DNA of 64,000 nucleotides from Clostridium nigeriense. GTDB lineage: Bacteria > Bacillota > Clostridia > Clostridiales > Clostridiaceae. Shown piece after piece: positions 23,979-33,274 of the stretch; position 1 is the first letter of the stretch; each line of letters opens with the position of its first letter. Location of the stretch: positions 3,217,124-3,281,123 of the forward strand of contig NZ_LT575472.1 of assembly GCF_900086595.1 (NCBI RefSeq), written 5' to 3'. A program made the position numbers and the translations under genes. Below the pieces are notes generated by a model. It was given only the letters and a program-made list of their open reading frames with translations. It was not told where the DNA came from and searched no databases.

Positions 23979-25316
23979 TTAAATTTCTATATCTTCATCA
24001 CAACTTACTTCTTCTTGTAAATTATGATCTAAAACTATATGAATCTTATCTATTCTTTTATCATCTAATTTTAATAACTTTAAAGTTACATTATTTAGAT
24101 TAACCTCACAATTTTGAGTTGAAGTTGGTATTTCACCTAACTTTTCTATAAATAACCCTGCTATAGTATCAGCAAATTCTGATTCTAACTCTATATCTAA
24201 ATAACTATTTATATCTGTTAATGCCATTAAACCACTAACTATATAATTGTCATCATCTATTTTTTCTATATCTAGATTATCATCATATTCGTCTAGAATT
24301 TCTCCCATTACTTCTTCTATTATGTCTTCCATGGTAACAATTCCAGAAAAACCACCATACTCATCTATTAATACAGCTATATATGCCTTTTTCTCTTTTA
24401 ATTCTTTAAATAAATCATCTATATTTTTAGTTTCAATAAAAAAGCTCGGCTCTATTAATAAATCTCTTATATTAACATTATCTATACCATTTTCTACTAT
24501 ACATGCAAATAAATCTTTCATGTGTAGTATTCCTATAATATTATCTTGTTCACCTTCATAAACAGGTATTCTTGAATAATTCTCATCTAAAATCTCTTTA
24601 ATACACTCTCTTATATTATCATTAACATTTAATAAGAAAGTTTCTGTTCTAGGGGTCATGATCTTTTTAGCTGTTGTATCATCAAATTCAATAATTCCAT
24701 CTATCATTTCTCTTTCTGATGGATTTATAGCTCCGTTTTCCTCACCTATTTCTATTAAACTTCTTATTTCTTCTCTTGATATTTGCTCTTCTATTCCTTC
24801 TGTATTTATTCTAAGGATTTTTAAAATCACATTAGTTGAAAAAGATAAAAACCATACAAAAGGCTTGGTCAACTTAGAAATAAAAATTATAGGTTTAATA
24901 ACTGACATTGCTAATTTTTCTGAATTTTGAAGTGCTATTCTCTTAGGTACTAATTCTCCTAATACTAATGTTATATAAGATATAGCAAGTGTTGTTAAAA
25001 CTAAAGCTATACTTTCACTATATGGTACATTAATACCCTTTAAAAAGTTAGCAAATCCATAAGAAATCGATGTTGCTGCTGATGCTGATGCAAAGAACCC
25101 TGCAAAAGTTATACCAACTTGTATTGTAGATAAAAACCTATTTGGATCCTTCATTACATTTTTTAAAAGCTTTGCTTTCTTATTTCCTTCCTCATCTAAA
25201 ATATTTATTTTAGTTTTGTTTAATGATACTATTGCCATTTCTGCAGATGCAAAAAAAGCATTAACCAATACTAAAATTAAGATTAAAATAAAACTACTCC
25301 CGGGACTACCTTCCAT
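23979..25316 (-). CDS. HlyC/CorC-family transporter (CNNM + CBS domains)
   Basis: 445 aa. Residues 1-195 are a CNNM/DUF21 membrane domain (LILVLVNAFFASAEMAIVSL, ALVLTTLAISYITLVLGELVPKRIAL). A CBS pair follows at about 205-325 (KKIMTPRTETFLLN, YSRIPVYEGEQDNIIGILHMKDLF, IDEYGGFSGIVTMEDIIEEVMGEI), and a CorC_HlyC domain ends the protein. Family members are involved in Mg2+ or Co2+ export; 'hemolysin' is a historical label. Single gene with ATG start. Confidence 0.92.
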   Translation of the reverse strand: MEGSPGSSFILILILVLVNAFFASAEMAIVSLNKTKINILDEEGNKKAKLLKNVMKDPNRFLSTIQVGITFAGFFASASAATSISYGFANFLKGINVPYSESIALVLTTLAISYITLVLGELVPKRIALQNSEKLAMSVIKPIIFISKLTKPFVWFLSFSTNVILKILRINTEGIEEQISREEIRSLIEIGEENGAINPSEREMIDGIIEFDDTTAKKIMTPRTETFLLNVNDNIRECIKEILDENYSRIPVYEGEQDNIIGILHMKDLFACIVENGIDNVNIRDLLIEPSFFIETKNIDDLFKELKEKKAYIAVLIDEYGGFSGIVTMEDIIEEVMGEILDEYDDNLDIEKIDDDNYIVSGLMALTDINSYLDIELESEFADTIAGLFIEKLGEIPTSTQNCEVNLNNVTLKLLKLDDKRIDKIHIVLDHNLQEEVSCDEDIEI

Positions 25317-25503
25317 TTACGCATTTCTCCTTATTTTTAAAATATAATGACTTTATTCTACCATAATTTATATTACTATATCAAATCCTTATTTATAACG
25401 ATATAAAGCAAATTGTTGTAAAATTTAAAATTATTCCATTTTATTTAAGAATAATAAATCATAGCTTTGAATTAATAATGAAAAATTAAGAACACTTTAA
25501 ATT

Positions 25504-25642
25504 TAGAATGAAAAATGAAGAATGTAAAATTAAGGATGTTTTGCACAGCAAAACTTATTTTAAATAGTGCAAAGCACTTTTTATTTAAAAATCCAAAGGA
25601 TTTTTTTCCTTAATTCTTAATTCTTCATTCTTAACTTTACAT
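25504..25642. repeat. AT-rich intergenic element with nested hairpins
   Basis: The 347-base gap between the suf genes and the transporter holds no gene. Arms near 25504-25535 and 25607-25642 are imperfect inverted repeats (AATGAAGAAT-, AATTAAGGA-type sequences). Inside are three small perfect hairpins: GTTTTGC/GCAAAAC (25538-25554), AGTGC/GCACT (25566-25578) and AAAATCC/GGATTTT (25588-25604). Similar small hairpins occur at 6555-6573 and 34456-34474, so this looks like a dispersed, non-coding repeat. It may also end the suf transcript. Confidence 0.55.
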
Positions 25643-25663
25643 TATAAAATGCATGCATTTTAT

Positions 25664-26086
25664 CTAAGCTATTGCTTCTTTTAAAGTATGCCAAGCTAAA
25701 ACAGCACATTTTACTCTTGCTGGCATATTTGAGATATTTTTCAGAACTATTGCATCCTCTAATGCTTCTAACTCATCTTCATCATCAATTTCTCTTTTTA
25801 TCATTCCTATAAAGGTTTCAACTAATTTTAATGCTTCCTCTTTATTTTTTCCTTTTATAAGATCTATCATCATTGAGGTTGATGCTTGAGAAATAGCACA
25901 TCCTTGGCCTGTAAATGCTAAGTCTTCTATTATATCCCCATTCATTTTTATTTCTAATGTTATTTCATCACCACAACTTGGATTATGTCCTTTTTCACAT
26001 AAATCTACATGATCTAGTTTTCTTCTATTATGCTTTGATGAACTATGCTCCATTATAAGAGTTGTATAAATTTCATTTAAATCCAT
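25664..26086 (-). CDS. sufU: Iron-sulfur cluster scaffold/sulfur acceptor SufU
   Basis: 140 aa IscU-fold protein with the three conserved cysteines in NPSCGD (C38), GQGCAIS (C63) and RVKCA (C127). The insert between the second and third cysteines identifies the Gram-positive SufU type, which accepts sulfur from SufS in a zinc-dependent way. Last gene of sufCBDSU, 6 bases after sufS. Confidence 0.96.
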   Translation of the reverse strand: MDLNEIYTTLIMEHSSSKHNRRKLDHVDLCEKGHNPSCGDEITLEIKMNGDIIEDLAFTGQGCAISQASTSMMIDLIKGKNKEEALKLVETFIGMIKREIDDEDELEALEDAIVLKNISNMPARVKCAVLAWHTLKEAIA

Positions 26087-26092
26087 TAAATA

Positions 26093-27322
26093 TTACCTCC
26101 ATTTTGAAAACATATCGTATGTCTTTTTGATTGCTTCTATTAATCTATCAATATCTTCTTTTGTATTATAGAAATAAATGCTTGCTCTAGATGTTGCATT
26201 TATTCCCATATATCTCATTAGAGGCTGAGCACAATGGTTTCCAGCTCTTATACAAACTCCAAAGGTATCAAAAATTGAAGCAACATCATGTGGGTGAACT
26301 CCGCTTATTTCAAAGGATAAAACCCCACCTCTTTTATCTATATCTTTCGGGCCATATATTTTTACATATTCTAATTTACTTATTTCTTCTATTGCATAGG
26401 ACATTAGTTCTTTTTCTATTTTTTCAATATTATCCATTCCAATTTCATTTAAATAGTCTATGGCCTTAGATAAACCAACAGCTGCTTCTACATTTTGTGT
26501 TCCAGCTTCAAATTTATATGGTAAAACATTAAATGTTGTTTCTTGTTCATAAACATATTCAACCATATCTCCACCAAAAATAATTGGTGGCATTTTTTCT
26601 AATAATTCTTTTTTACCATAAAGTACACCTATTCCCATTGGTGCTAAAAGCTTATGTCCTGCAATAACTAAAAAGTCTGCATTTATATCTCTTACATCTA
26701 CTTTCATATGAGGAACACTTTGTGCACCATCTACTATAACTATAGCTCCCTTAGAGTGAGCATATTCTGCTATTTGCTTTACAGGATTTATTGTTCCTAA
26801 AGCATTAGAAACATGTGTTATGCTTACTATCTTAGTTTTATCTGTTATTTTAGAATGTACTTCCTCTTCTGTTAATTCACCATTTTCATCAGTGTACATA
26901 TACTTTAAAATTGCACCCTTTGCCTTTGCAACTTGTTGCCATGGAATTAAATTTGAATGATGTTCTGCAATAGAAATAACTATTTCATCGCCTTCATTTA
27001 TAAAATTCATGCCATAAGACATTGAAAGTAAATTAAAAGCTTCTGTTGCATTTTTAGTAAATATAATTTCTTCTCTATGTTTTGCATTGATAAAGCTTTT
27101 AACTTTTTCTCTTGCTTCATCATATGCATCAGTAGCAAGAACACTTAACTCATAAGCTCCTCTATGAGGGTTTGCATTTGTTTTTTCATAGTATCCCTTT
27201 ATAGCCTCTATTACTGCTCTTGGCTTTTGTGTAGTTGCAGCACTATCTAAATAAGCTATTTTCTTTCCATTTCTCTCTTTATTTAAAGTAGGAAAATCCT
27301 TTAAAAAATCTCTATTATTCAT
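26093..27322 (-). CDS. sufS: Cysteine desulfurase SufS
   Basis: 409 aa class V aminotransferase fold. PLP lysine K224 is in AGHKLLAPMG, catalytic cysteine C364 is in RAGNHCAQPLM, and the PLP-contacting TEAFNLL and SNALGT motifs are present. It removes sulfur from cysteine and passes it to SufU. Start overlaps the sufD stop by 8 bases, so the genes are tightly coupled. Confidence 0.97.
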   Translation of the reverse strand: MNNRDFLKDFPTLNKERNGKKIAYLDSAATTQKPRAVIEAIKGYYEKTNANPHRGAYELSVLATDAYDEAREKVKSFINAKHREEIIFTKNATEAFNLLSMSYGMNFINEGDEIVISIAEHHSNLIPWQQVAKAKGAILKYMYTDENGELTEEEVHSKITDKTKIVSITHVSNALGTINPVKQIAEYAHSKGAIVIVDGAQSVPHMKVDVRDINADFLVIAGHKLLAPMGIGVLYGKKELLEKMPPIIFGGDMVEYVYEQETTFNVLPYKFEAGTQNVEAAVGLSKAIDYLNEIGMDNIEKIEKELMSYAIEEISKLEYVKIYGPKDIDKRGGVLSFEISGVHPHDVASIFDTFGVCIRAGNHCAQPLMRYMGINATSRASIYFYNTKEDIDRLIEAIKKTYDMFSKWR

Positions 27323-28418
27323 TATCTAAACATTCCTTTATTGAAGCTAAAACTTCATTTTTTATTGTTTCATCTTCTATTTTATCTATTATAGGATTAA
27401 ATGCACCTTCTATAATTACTCTTCTGGCATCATTGTAATCTAATCCTCTACTCATTAAATAGAATAGCTTATTTTCATCTATTTTACCTGAAGCTGCTGC
27501 GTGTTCTCCAGATACATCATCTTCTTCACAAAGTAACAATGGCATTGCTTTAGATTTTACCTTTGGTGATAAAATCATACAATATTCATCTTCTGCTCCC
27601 TTACTTTTAGAAGCTCCTCTTTTAAAGTCTATAGTTCCTCTAAATATCTTATTTGCTTCTCCTTTAAGGGCACCTCTTGTAATAATATTAGACTTACTTC
27701 TTATTCCCTTATGAGTAACAATATAATTCATATCTATAACTTTTTTATCTCCACCAAGATAAATTGAACTTAAATTAGATTCTGAACTATCTTCTTTTAA
27801 ATCTCCATGGTAGTTTGTTATACTAACTTTTCCACCTAAATCAATAGATACAAAATCTACTTTTCCATAACTATTGATATCAGATAAATTTGAATCTATA
27901 TTAACTGTTTCTTTGTTTAATAAATTCACTTTAATTACTTGTATATTACTATTTTCTTTACTAAAGATTTTACATACTCCATTGTGATAACCTTCTACAT
28001 TATCTTTTGAATTATATTTTATAATAATTTTAGCTTCTGAATCTTCTTCAGCAACTACTAAAACATTATCTACTAAAGTGCTATTTTCATTATCCATATT
28101 AAATTCTATAACTATTGGATCTTGAACCTTTGCTCTTTTATCTATTTTTATAAAGAAACCTTTATTAAAATCAAGCTCTCCTTGATTTATTAGTTCTTCT
28201 GAAGCTCCATAAGTAAAATCTTTATTTAATGGTAATACTTTACCTTTTGAAAACTCTTCTATAGTAACTCCTTCAAGTTCATTACCAGTTACCTTATAAT
28301 TATTAAACTCTCCAATTTCAGGAGCATTATAATCCTTTAATGATACATCATTAACCTTTAACCAGCTTTTTGTTCTTACAGGAGTCTTATTAATATTATT
28401 AAAATCTAAATTGTTCAT
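27315..28418 (-). CDS. sufD: Fe-S assembly scaffold protein SufD
   Basis: 367 aa SufBD-family beta-helix protein. The C-terminal core has DVSGEHAAASGKIDENKLFYLMSRGLDYNDARRVIIEGAF, the conserved interface with SufC. It forms SufBC2D. Its start and the sufB stop share one base. Confidence 0.93.
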   Translation of the reverse strand: MNNLDFNNINKTPVRTKSWLKVNDVSLKDYNAPEIGEFNNYKVTGNELEGVTIEEFSKGKVLPLNKDFTYGASEELINQGELDFNKGFFIKIDKRAKVQDPIVIEFNMDNENSTLVDNVLVVAEEDSEAKIIIKYNSKDNVEGYHNGVCKIFSKENSNIQVIKVNLLNKETVNIDSNLSDINSYGKVDFVSIDLGGKVSITNYHGDLKEDSSESNLSSIYLGGDKKVIDMNYIVTHKGIRSKSNIITRGALKGEANKIFRGTIDFKRGASKSKGAEDEYCMILSPKVKSKAMPLLLCEEDDVSGEHAAASGKIDENKLFYLMSRGLDYNDARRVIIEGAFNPIIDKIEDETIKNEVLASIKECLDNE

Positions 28419-29827
28419 TATCCTATGCTCCCTTCTAGTTCAAGCTTAATTAAATTATTCATTTCAACTGCATATTCAAGTGGTAGTTCCTTTGATATAG
28501 GTTCAACGAAACCTCTTACTATCATTGATTTAGCTTCTTCTTCTGTAATTCCTCTACTCATTAAATAGAATATTGCATCATCGCTGATTTTACCTATTTT
28601 TGCTTCATGTCCGATTTCAACATCATCATTTGCTAAATCAATAACTGGTATAGTATCAGATTTTGAAATATTATCTAACATTAATGATTCACAGGATACT
28701 ACTGATTTTGAGTTATAAGCATTTGGATTTACTTTAACTACACCTCTATAAGTTGCAACTCCACCATTTTTAGAAATAGATTTTGAGTTTATTGTTGATG
28801 AAGTATTTGGTGCTGCATGAATTATCTTAGCTCCAGTGTCTAGGTTTTGGCCTTTTCCTGCAAAAGATACTCCCGTAAATTCAGCCTTTGCTCCTTCACC
28901 CTTTAATATACTCATTGGATATAACATAGATATTCTAGATCCAAAGGAACCAGATACCCATTCTATTGTTCCATTCTTTTCAACTATTGCTCTCTTAGTA
29001 TTTAAGTTAAGCATGTTTTTTGACCAGTTTTCTATAGTGCTATATCTTAAACTAGCGCCTTCCTTTACAAATAATTCAACACAACCTGCATGTAAATTAG
29101 TTACATTATACTTAGGTGCTGAACATCCCTCAATAAAGTGTAGACTAGCTCCCTCTTCTACTACAATTAATGTGTGTTCAAATTGACCTGCTCCTGGTGA
29201 ATTTAATCTAAAGTATGATTGTAATGGTATATCAACTTTAATTCCCTTTGGTACATATACAAAGGATCCACCTGACCATACAGCTCCATGAAGGGCTGCA
29301 AATTTATGATCACTTGGGGCTACACATTTCATAAAGTATTCTTTAACTATATCTTCATAATCTCTAACTGCAGTTTCCATATCAGTATAAACTACACCTT
29401 GTTTTACAAGGTCTTCTCTAATACTATGATAAACTACCTCTGAATCGTATTGAGCACCAACTCCTGCTAGGGATTTCTTTTCTGCTTCTGGAATACCTAA
29501 AAGATCAAATGTCTTTTTAATATCTTCCGGTACATCTTCCCAGCTTTCATTTAACTTAGATTTTGGTCTAACATATGTAACTATATTATCCATATCTAAT
29601 TCATCTAAAGAAGGACCCCAAGTTGGTAATTTAATTTTATTATATATATCAAGAGATTTTAATCTGAATTCTCTCATCCAGTCTGGTTCCTCTTTTTCTT
29701 TTGAAATTGTTTCAACAATTTCTCTAGTTAAACCTTTATCTGTTTTAAATTCAAACTTATCCTCATTCTTTACGTCGTAAATTCCTCTTTCTACGTCTTC
29801 AACGTAGGTCTTTTTTTTCATTTCCAA
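28418..29827 (-). CDS. sufB: Fe-S assembly scaffold protein SufB
   Basis: 469 aa, the usual SufB length. The N-terminal region has VEDVERGIYDVKNEDKF-like sequence, and the core ends in EIGHEAKIGKISDDAIFYLMSRGITEEEAKSM. A conserved cysteine lies in SVVSCESLMLDN. It is the scaffold on which clusters are built with SufC and SufD. Lies 13 bases after sufC. Confidence 0.96.
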   Translation of the reverse strand: MEMKKKTYVEDVERGIYDVKNEDKFEFKTDKGLTREIVETISKEKEEPDWMREFRLKSLDIYNKIKLPTWGPSLDELDMDNIVTYVRPKSKLNESWEDVPEDIKKTFDLLGIPEAEKKSLAGVGAQYDSEVVYHSIREDLVKQGVVYTDMETAVRDYEDIVKEYFMKCVAPSDHKFAALHGAVWSGGSFVYVPKGIKVDIPLQSYFRLNSPGAGQFEHTLIVVEEGASLHFIEGCSAPKYNVTNLHAGCVELFVKEGASLRYSTIENWSKNMLNLNTKRAIVEKNGTIEWVSGSFGSRISMLYPMSILKGEGAKAEFTGVSFAGKGQNLDTGAKIIHAAPNTSSTINSKSISKNGGVATYRGVVKVNPNAYNSKSVVSCESLMLDNISKSDTIPVIDLANDDVEIGHEAKIGKISDDAIFYLMSRGITEEEAKSMIVRGFVEPISKELPLEYAVEMNNLIKLELEGSIG

Positions 29828-29840
29828 AGCCAGTCACCTC

Positions 29841-30590
29841 CTACATAGCTTCTGCTTTAAAAGCTTCATATCCATTTTTCTCAATTTCATTAGCTAAATC
29901 TGCATTTCCTGTTTTAACTATCTTTCCATTAACTAAAACATGAACATAATCAGGTTTTAAGTTTTCAAGAATCTTAGTATTGTGAGTTATTATTAATACT
30001 CCGTTATTTTCATTAGCATACATTTTTATACCTTCTGAAACAACTCTAATAGCATCTACATCTAGACCTGAATCTGTTTCATCTAAAATTGCTAATTTAG
30101 GACTTAACATAAGCATTTGTAGTATTTCGTTTTTCTTCTTTTCTCCACCAGAAAAACCTACATTTAAGTATCTCTTTGCATAGATTGGATCCATTTTTAA
30201 TTCTTTCATATTGTTTTTTAAGTCTTTATCAAACTTTAAGAATTTAATTAATTGACCATCCTTTGCAATTTTTGAACTTCTAATAAAGTTTTCAACTGTT
30301 ATTCCAGGTATTTCTTCTGGATGTTGAAAAGATAAGAATAAACCTTTCTTAGCTCTTTCATCTGTTTTTAATTCTGTTATATCTTCACCTTCAAAAACAA
30401 TGTCTCCCTCAACTCTTTCATATCTTGGATGAGCCATTAATGCATTTGCTAAAGTAGATTTACCAGCTCCATTTGGGCCCATTATTACATGTATTTCACC
30501 TTTATTTATTTTTAAATCTAGACCCTTTAGGATTTCCTTTCCTTCTACTGCAGTTTTTAAACCATTTATATTTAATAAAACTTCACTCAT
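29841..30590 (-). CDS. sufC: Fe-S assembly ATPase SufC
   Basis: 249 aa ABC ATPase. Walker A GPNGAGKS at 38-45, signature FSGGEKKKNEI (the SufC-type variant), Walker B LAILDETDSGLD. Soluble, with no membrane partner; it drives conformational change of SufBD. First gene of the operon. AAGGAGATG precedes the ATG and an extended -10 box is at 30656-30664. Confidence 0.97.
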   Translation of the reverse strand: MSEVLLNINGLKTAVEGKEILKGLDLKINKGEIHVIMGPNGAGKSTLANALMAHPRYERVEGDIVFEGEDITELKTDERAKKGLFLSFQHPEEIPGITVENFIRSSKIAKDGQLIKFLKFDKDLKNNMKELKMDPIYAKRYLNVGFSGGEKKKNEILQMLMLSPKLAILDETDSGLDVDAIRVVSEGIKMYANENNGVLIITHNTKILENLKPDYVHVLVNGKIVKTGNADLANEIEKNGYEAFKAEAM

Positions 30591-30655
30591 TTTTACATCT
30601 CCTTATTATAGAAATAATATATTTAAATCATATCTTAGTGTTTCACTCTGAATTA

Positions 30656-30664
30656 ATTATATCA
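30656..30664 (-). promoter_or_regulatory. Extended -10 promoter element of the suf operon
   Basis: On the minus strand TGATATAAT lies about 66 nt upstream of sufC. No convincing -35 box is seen. A regulator site was not identified. Confidence 0.5.
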
Positions 30665-30779
30665 TACTAAATTACTAAGAATTAATCAACCGTTATTTTA
30701 GCTATTATTAACTATATAAAGTAAATATTTTTTAATAACTTTTATTATCTTTACATTTCTAATTATTATTTTAATTTAT

Positions 30780-30855
30780 AAAAAAAGCACCTAAATAATT
30801 TTGTTTATCCAATGGCTAGTCTCTAAACCATTGCAAAATTAATAGGTGCACTTTA
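30780..30855 (-). terminator. Long terminator after the acetyltransferase gene
   Basis: On the minus strand a branched or interrupted stem runs from GTGCACCTATTAATTTTG to CAAAATTATTTAGGTGC and is followed by seven T. CAATGG/CCATTG pairs near the loop. Confidence 0.78.
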
Positions 30856-30875
30856 AAAATCAATTCAGATATACT

Positions 30876-31427
30876 TTAAAGTTCCTTAGCTAATACGTAC
30901 CTTCTTAAACCACCATACTTAAGTTTATCTTTCTTGATTTCATATCCTAATTTTTTAAAAGTATTAACACTATAGTTATTATATGGGGATGCTGTGGAGG
31001 TTAGTAATTTAACTCTATCCTTTTTTGCAATATCCTCTATCTTCTCACACAATATTCTTTGAAGCCCATTTCCCCTATAGTCACTTCTTACAACTGTAGA
31101 CTCTACTTGAGCAATATTAAGTAGCATTTCTCCTTCTATTCCTAAGTCATATCCATAGTTACCTTTTGAATATCCTTTTCTTACATATGCTCCCATTGCT
31201 ATTAATTCATTGTTCTCATCTAAATAACCTATTATTTTACCATCATTTACTATGCAATCAATAAATTCTTCTTTTTCTGTAGGAGCATATAGTTGTTTGT
31301 CTTCTAAATCTTCAATTATTCTGTCTTGTAATTCCATTATTTTATCTATATAACTTAAATCTAAAATCTTATATTTTGCATTTACTATATTTCCAGATTT
31401 TTTTTTAAGCTTTAGTAATTCCTCCAA
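30876..31427 (-). CDS. GNAT-family N-acetyltransferase
   Basis: 183 aa. A GNAT domain covers about 20-183 with the acetyl-CoA loop VRSDYRGNGLQRILC and the C-terminal ASPYNNYSVNTFKKLGYEI pattern. The acceptor is unknown. Single gene with its own terminator at 30780-30855. The TTG/ATG choice is settled by the ATG with AGGAGGGATAAAC upstream. Confidence 0.85.
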   Translation of the reverse strand: MEELLKLKKKSGNIVNAKYKILDLSYIDKIMELQDRIIEDLEDKQLYAPTEKEEFIDCIVNDGKIIGYLDENNELIAMGAYVRKGYSKGNYGYDLGIEGEMLLNIAQVESTVVRSDYRGNGLQRILCEKIEDIAKKDRVKLLTSTASPYNNYSVNTFKKLGYEIKKDKLKYGGLRRYVLAKEL

Positions 31428-31504
31428 AGTTTATCCCTCCTCTTTCACCTATATTATCATATTTTCTTCTCTTTAATATTGTTAACAAAAAAATCTAACT
31501 AATT

Positions 31505-32464
31505 TTAGTTTTCTAAAAATTCAAATATAGTATCCAGATAAACTTCCAGTATATTATTATTTTCTAAGTAAAGTTCATGCTTTGCATTTTCAAATTTTAT
31601 CAACTTACAAAACCTGCATTTTTTAGCAAATTTTTGACCTCCCTCTTCGCCTACTAGTTCATCCTTTCCTCCTTGAAAAAGTAAAACTGGTATATTAATA
31701 TTTTTTATATTATTTCTATTTAATATGTAATTAATTGCTTTTAGGGATTCATATAACCATCTATAAGAGCCACCACCTCTTTGTATTTTGCTATTTGCTA
31801 CTATCTCTCTGTAGTAGTAGTTATACCGACTCTCATTTGAAGTAGATGCTAAAAAGAAATCATAGGAACTTTCATAAGGCATATTACCAACTATAAACTC
31901 ATTTTCTTTTCCCATTACTATAGCTATCTTAGCTAAAAATAAAGCTAAAAAATTCGGAATTTTTCCTATAGCAATTTTAAGCATAGGTGAAGATAAAATT
32001 GCCTTTTTAAAATATGATGGGTATTTTTCTATAAACATAGCTCCAATGGCTCCTCCCATAGAGTGAGCAAATAAAAATAAATTTTTCTTTTTAACAACAA
32101 TTTTATCAATAAAACTTTTTAAATCTTTAATATAAAAATTAAAATCTTCAATATGTATTTGAGTACTATCCGCTCCTAAACATCCTGAACGACCATGTCC
32201 CCTATGCTCCATAATAAAGGTAGAATAACCTTCTCTTGTAAAGTAATATATAATTTCAATGTATTTTTCTATACATTCGGTAAAACCATGCGAAATAACT
32301 ATTCTTCCCTTTTCATTTTTAACCTTATATTTTTCATAATATATTTTATTTCCCTTTTCTCCAGTAAAGTTACCACTAGTCTTTATATACTTAAGCTTTT
32401 TCTTAACCTCTTCAACTACATCTTCATCCATACCAAAATTCATAAAATACTTTCTATTATCCAT
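31505..32464 (-). CDS. Alpha/beta hydrolase (monoacylglycerol lipase/lysophospholipase-like)
   Basis: 319 aa with the serine-hydrolase fold: oxyanion motif SHGFTE, MEHRGHGRSG, nucleophile elbow AHSMGG, acid in FQGGKDELVG and histidine in NAKHELYLE. These match the Hydrolase_4 group that cleaves monoacylglycerols or lysophospholipids. No signal peptide, so probably cytosolic. ATG preceded by AAGAGGTAA. Followed by the NUDIX gene transcribed in the same direction upstream of it, 56 bases apart. Confidence 0.85.
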   Translation of the reverse strand: MDNRKYFMNFGMDEDVVEEVKKKLKYIKTSGNFTGEKGNKIYYEKYKVKNEKGRIVISHGFTECIEKYIEIIYYFTREGYSTFIMEHRGHGRSGCLGADSTQIHIEDFNFYIKDLKSFIDKIVVKKKNLFLFAHSMGGAIGAMFIEKYPSYFKKAILSSPMLKIAIGKIPNFLALFLAKIAIVMGKENEFIVGNMPYESSYDFFLASTSNESRYNYYYREIVANSKIQRGGGSYRWLYESLKAINYILNRNNIKNINIPVLLFQGGKDELVGEEGGQKFAKKCRFCKLIKFENAKHELYLENNNILEVYLDTIFEFLEN

Positions 32465-32520
32465 TTAAATTACCTCTTAAACTATAATATTTAGTATTTT
32501 ATCTCCTTTTAGTAAATTTA

Positions 32521-33105
32521 TTAGCTTAATATAAAATTTTGTATTGCAAGTAATGCCTTTACATCTATATTTTCATTTGATTTTATAAGTTCCTTTGCTT
32601 CTTCTTTTGAAAGCATAACAACCTCTATATCTTCATCATCTTCTAAATTTTCTTTAGATACTGTTCCTCTACATGTACATTGTACTAAAGCTATAGATTC
32701 GTCAGTCATTCCTACGGAAACATATACTTTCTCTTTAGTAGCTTCTTTATCTATATTTATCAAATCCAATCCTGTTTCCTCTTTTAATTCTCTTTTGACA
32801 GCTTCTTCAAATCCTTCATTTCCATCTACTAATCCAGCTGGTAACTCAATAACATAATCATTTATAGGTACCCTAAACTGTCTAATAACCACTAGCTTAT
32901 CTTCATCAATATGTTTTGCAATTACTACAACTGCATCTATATTGTCATCTCCATCATTAAAAAATTTATTTTCTATAGTTTTTAAATTCTTTCTAGAAGC
33001 TATAGTCCAATTTCTTAAATTTCCTTTTTTATTTGTATAATCAGCGCTATATAATGATAAATATTTAGTACTTGCTAATGTTTTTATACTATTAACCTTA
33101 CTCAT
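32521..33105 (-). CDS. NUDIX hydrolase (ADP-ribose pyrophosphatase type)
   Basis: 194 aa. The NUDIX box GX5EX7REUXEEXGU is present in GNEGFEEAVKRELKEETGLD, and the upstream VVIRQFRVPINDYVIELPAG is typical of ADP-ribose/sugar-nucleotide pyrophosphatases. It probably hydrolyses ADP-ribose or a related nucleotide; substrate is inferred from family only. Upstream of the alpha/beta hydrolase on the same strand. Confidence 0.9.
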   Translation of the reverse strand: MSKVNSIKTLASTKYLSLYSADYTNKKGNLRNWTIASRKNLKTIENKFFNDGDDNIDAVVVIAKHIDEDKLVVIRQFRVPINDYVIELPAGLVDGNEGFEEAVKRELKEETGLDLINIDKEATKEKVYVSVGMTDESIALVQCTCRGTVSKENLEDDEDIEVVMLSKEEAKELIKSNENIDVKALLAIQNFILS

Positions 33106-33274
33106 TATCTCATCTCCATTTCATCTTATTTCCTTTTTATATTTTACTTTTAATTTACAAATGATTCAACTTTATTACTAGCATTCCTTTTATTATTGTT
33201 TTAAAATTATAATATATGATATGTTCACTAATTAAAAACATATATAATAATTTTAAATATTGGAGGATTTTTAG

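Noticed and set aside
25504..25642. CRISPR array
   Set aside because: The repeats are short inverted hairpins, not direct repeats with unique spacers, and no cas gene is near.
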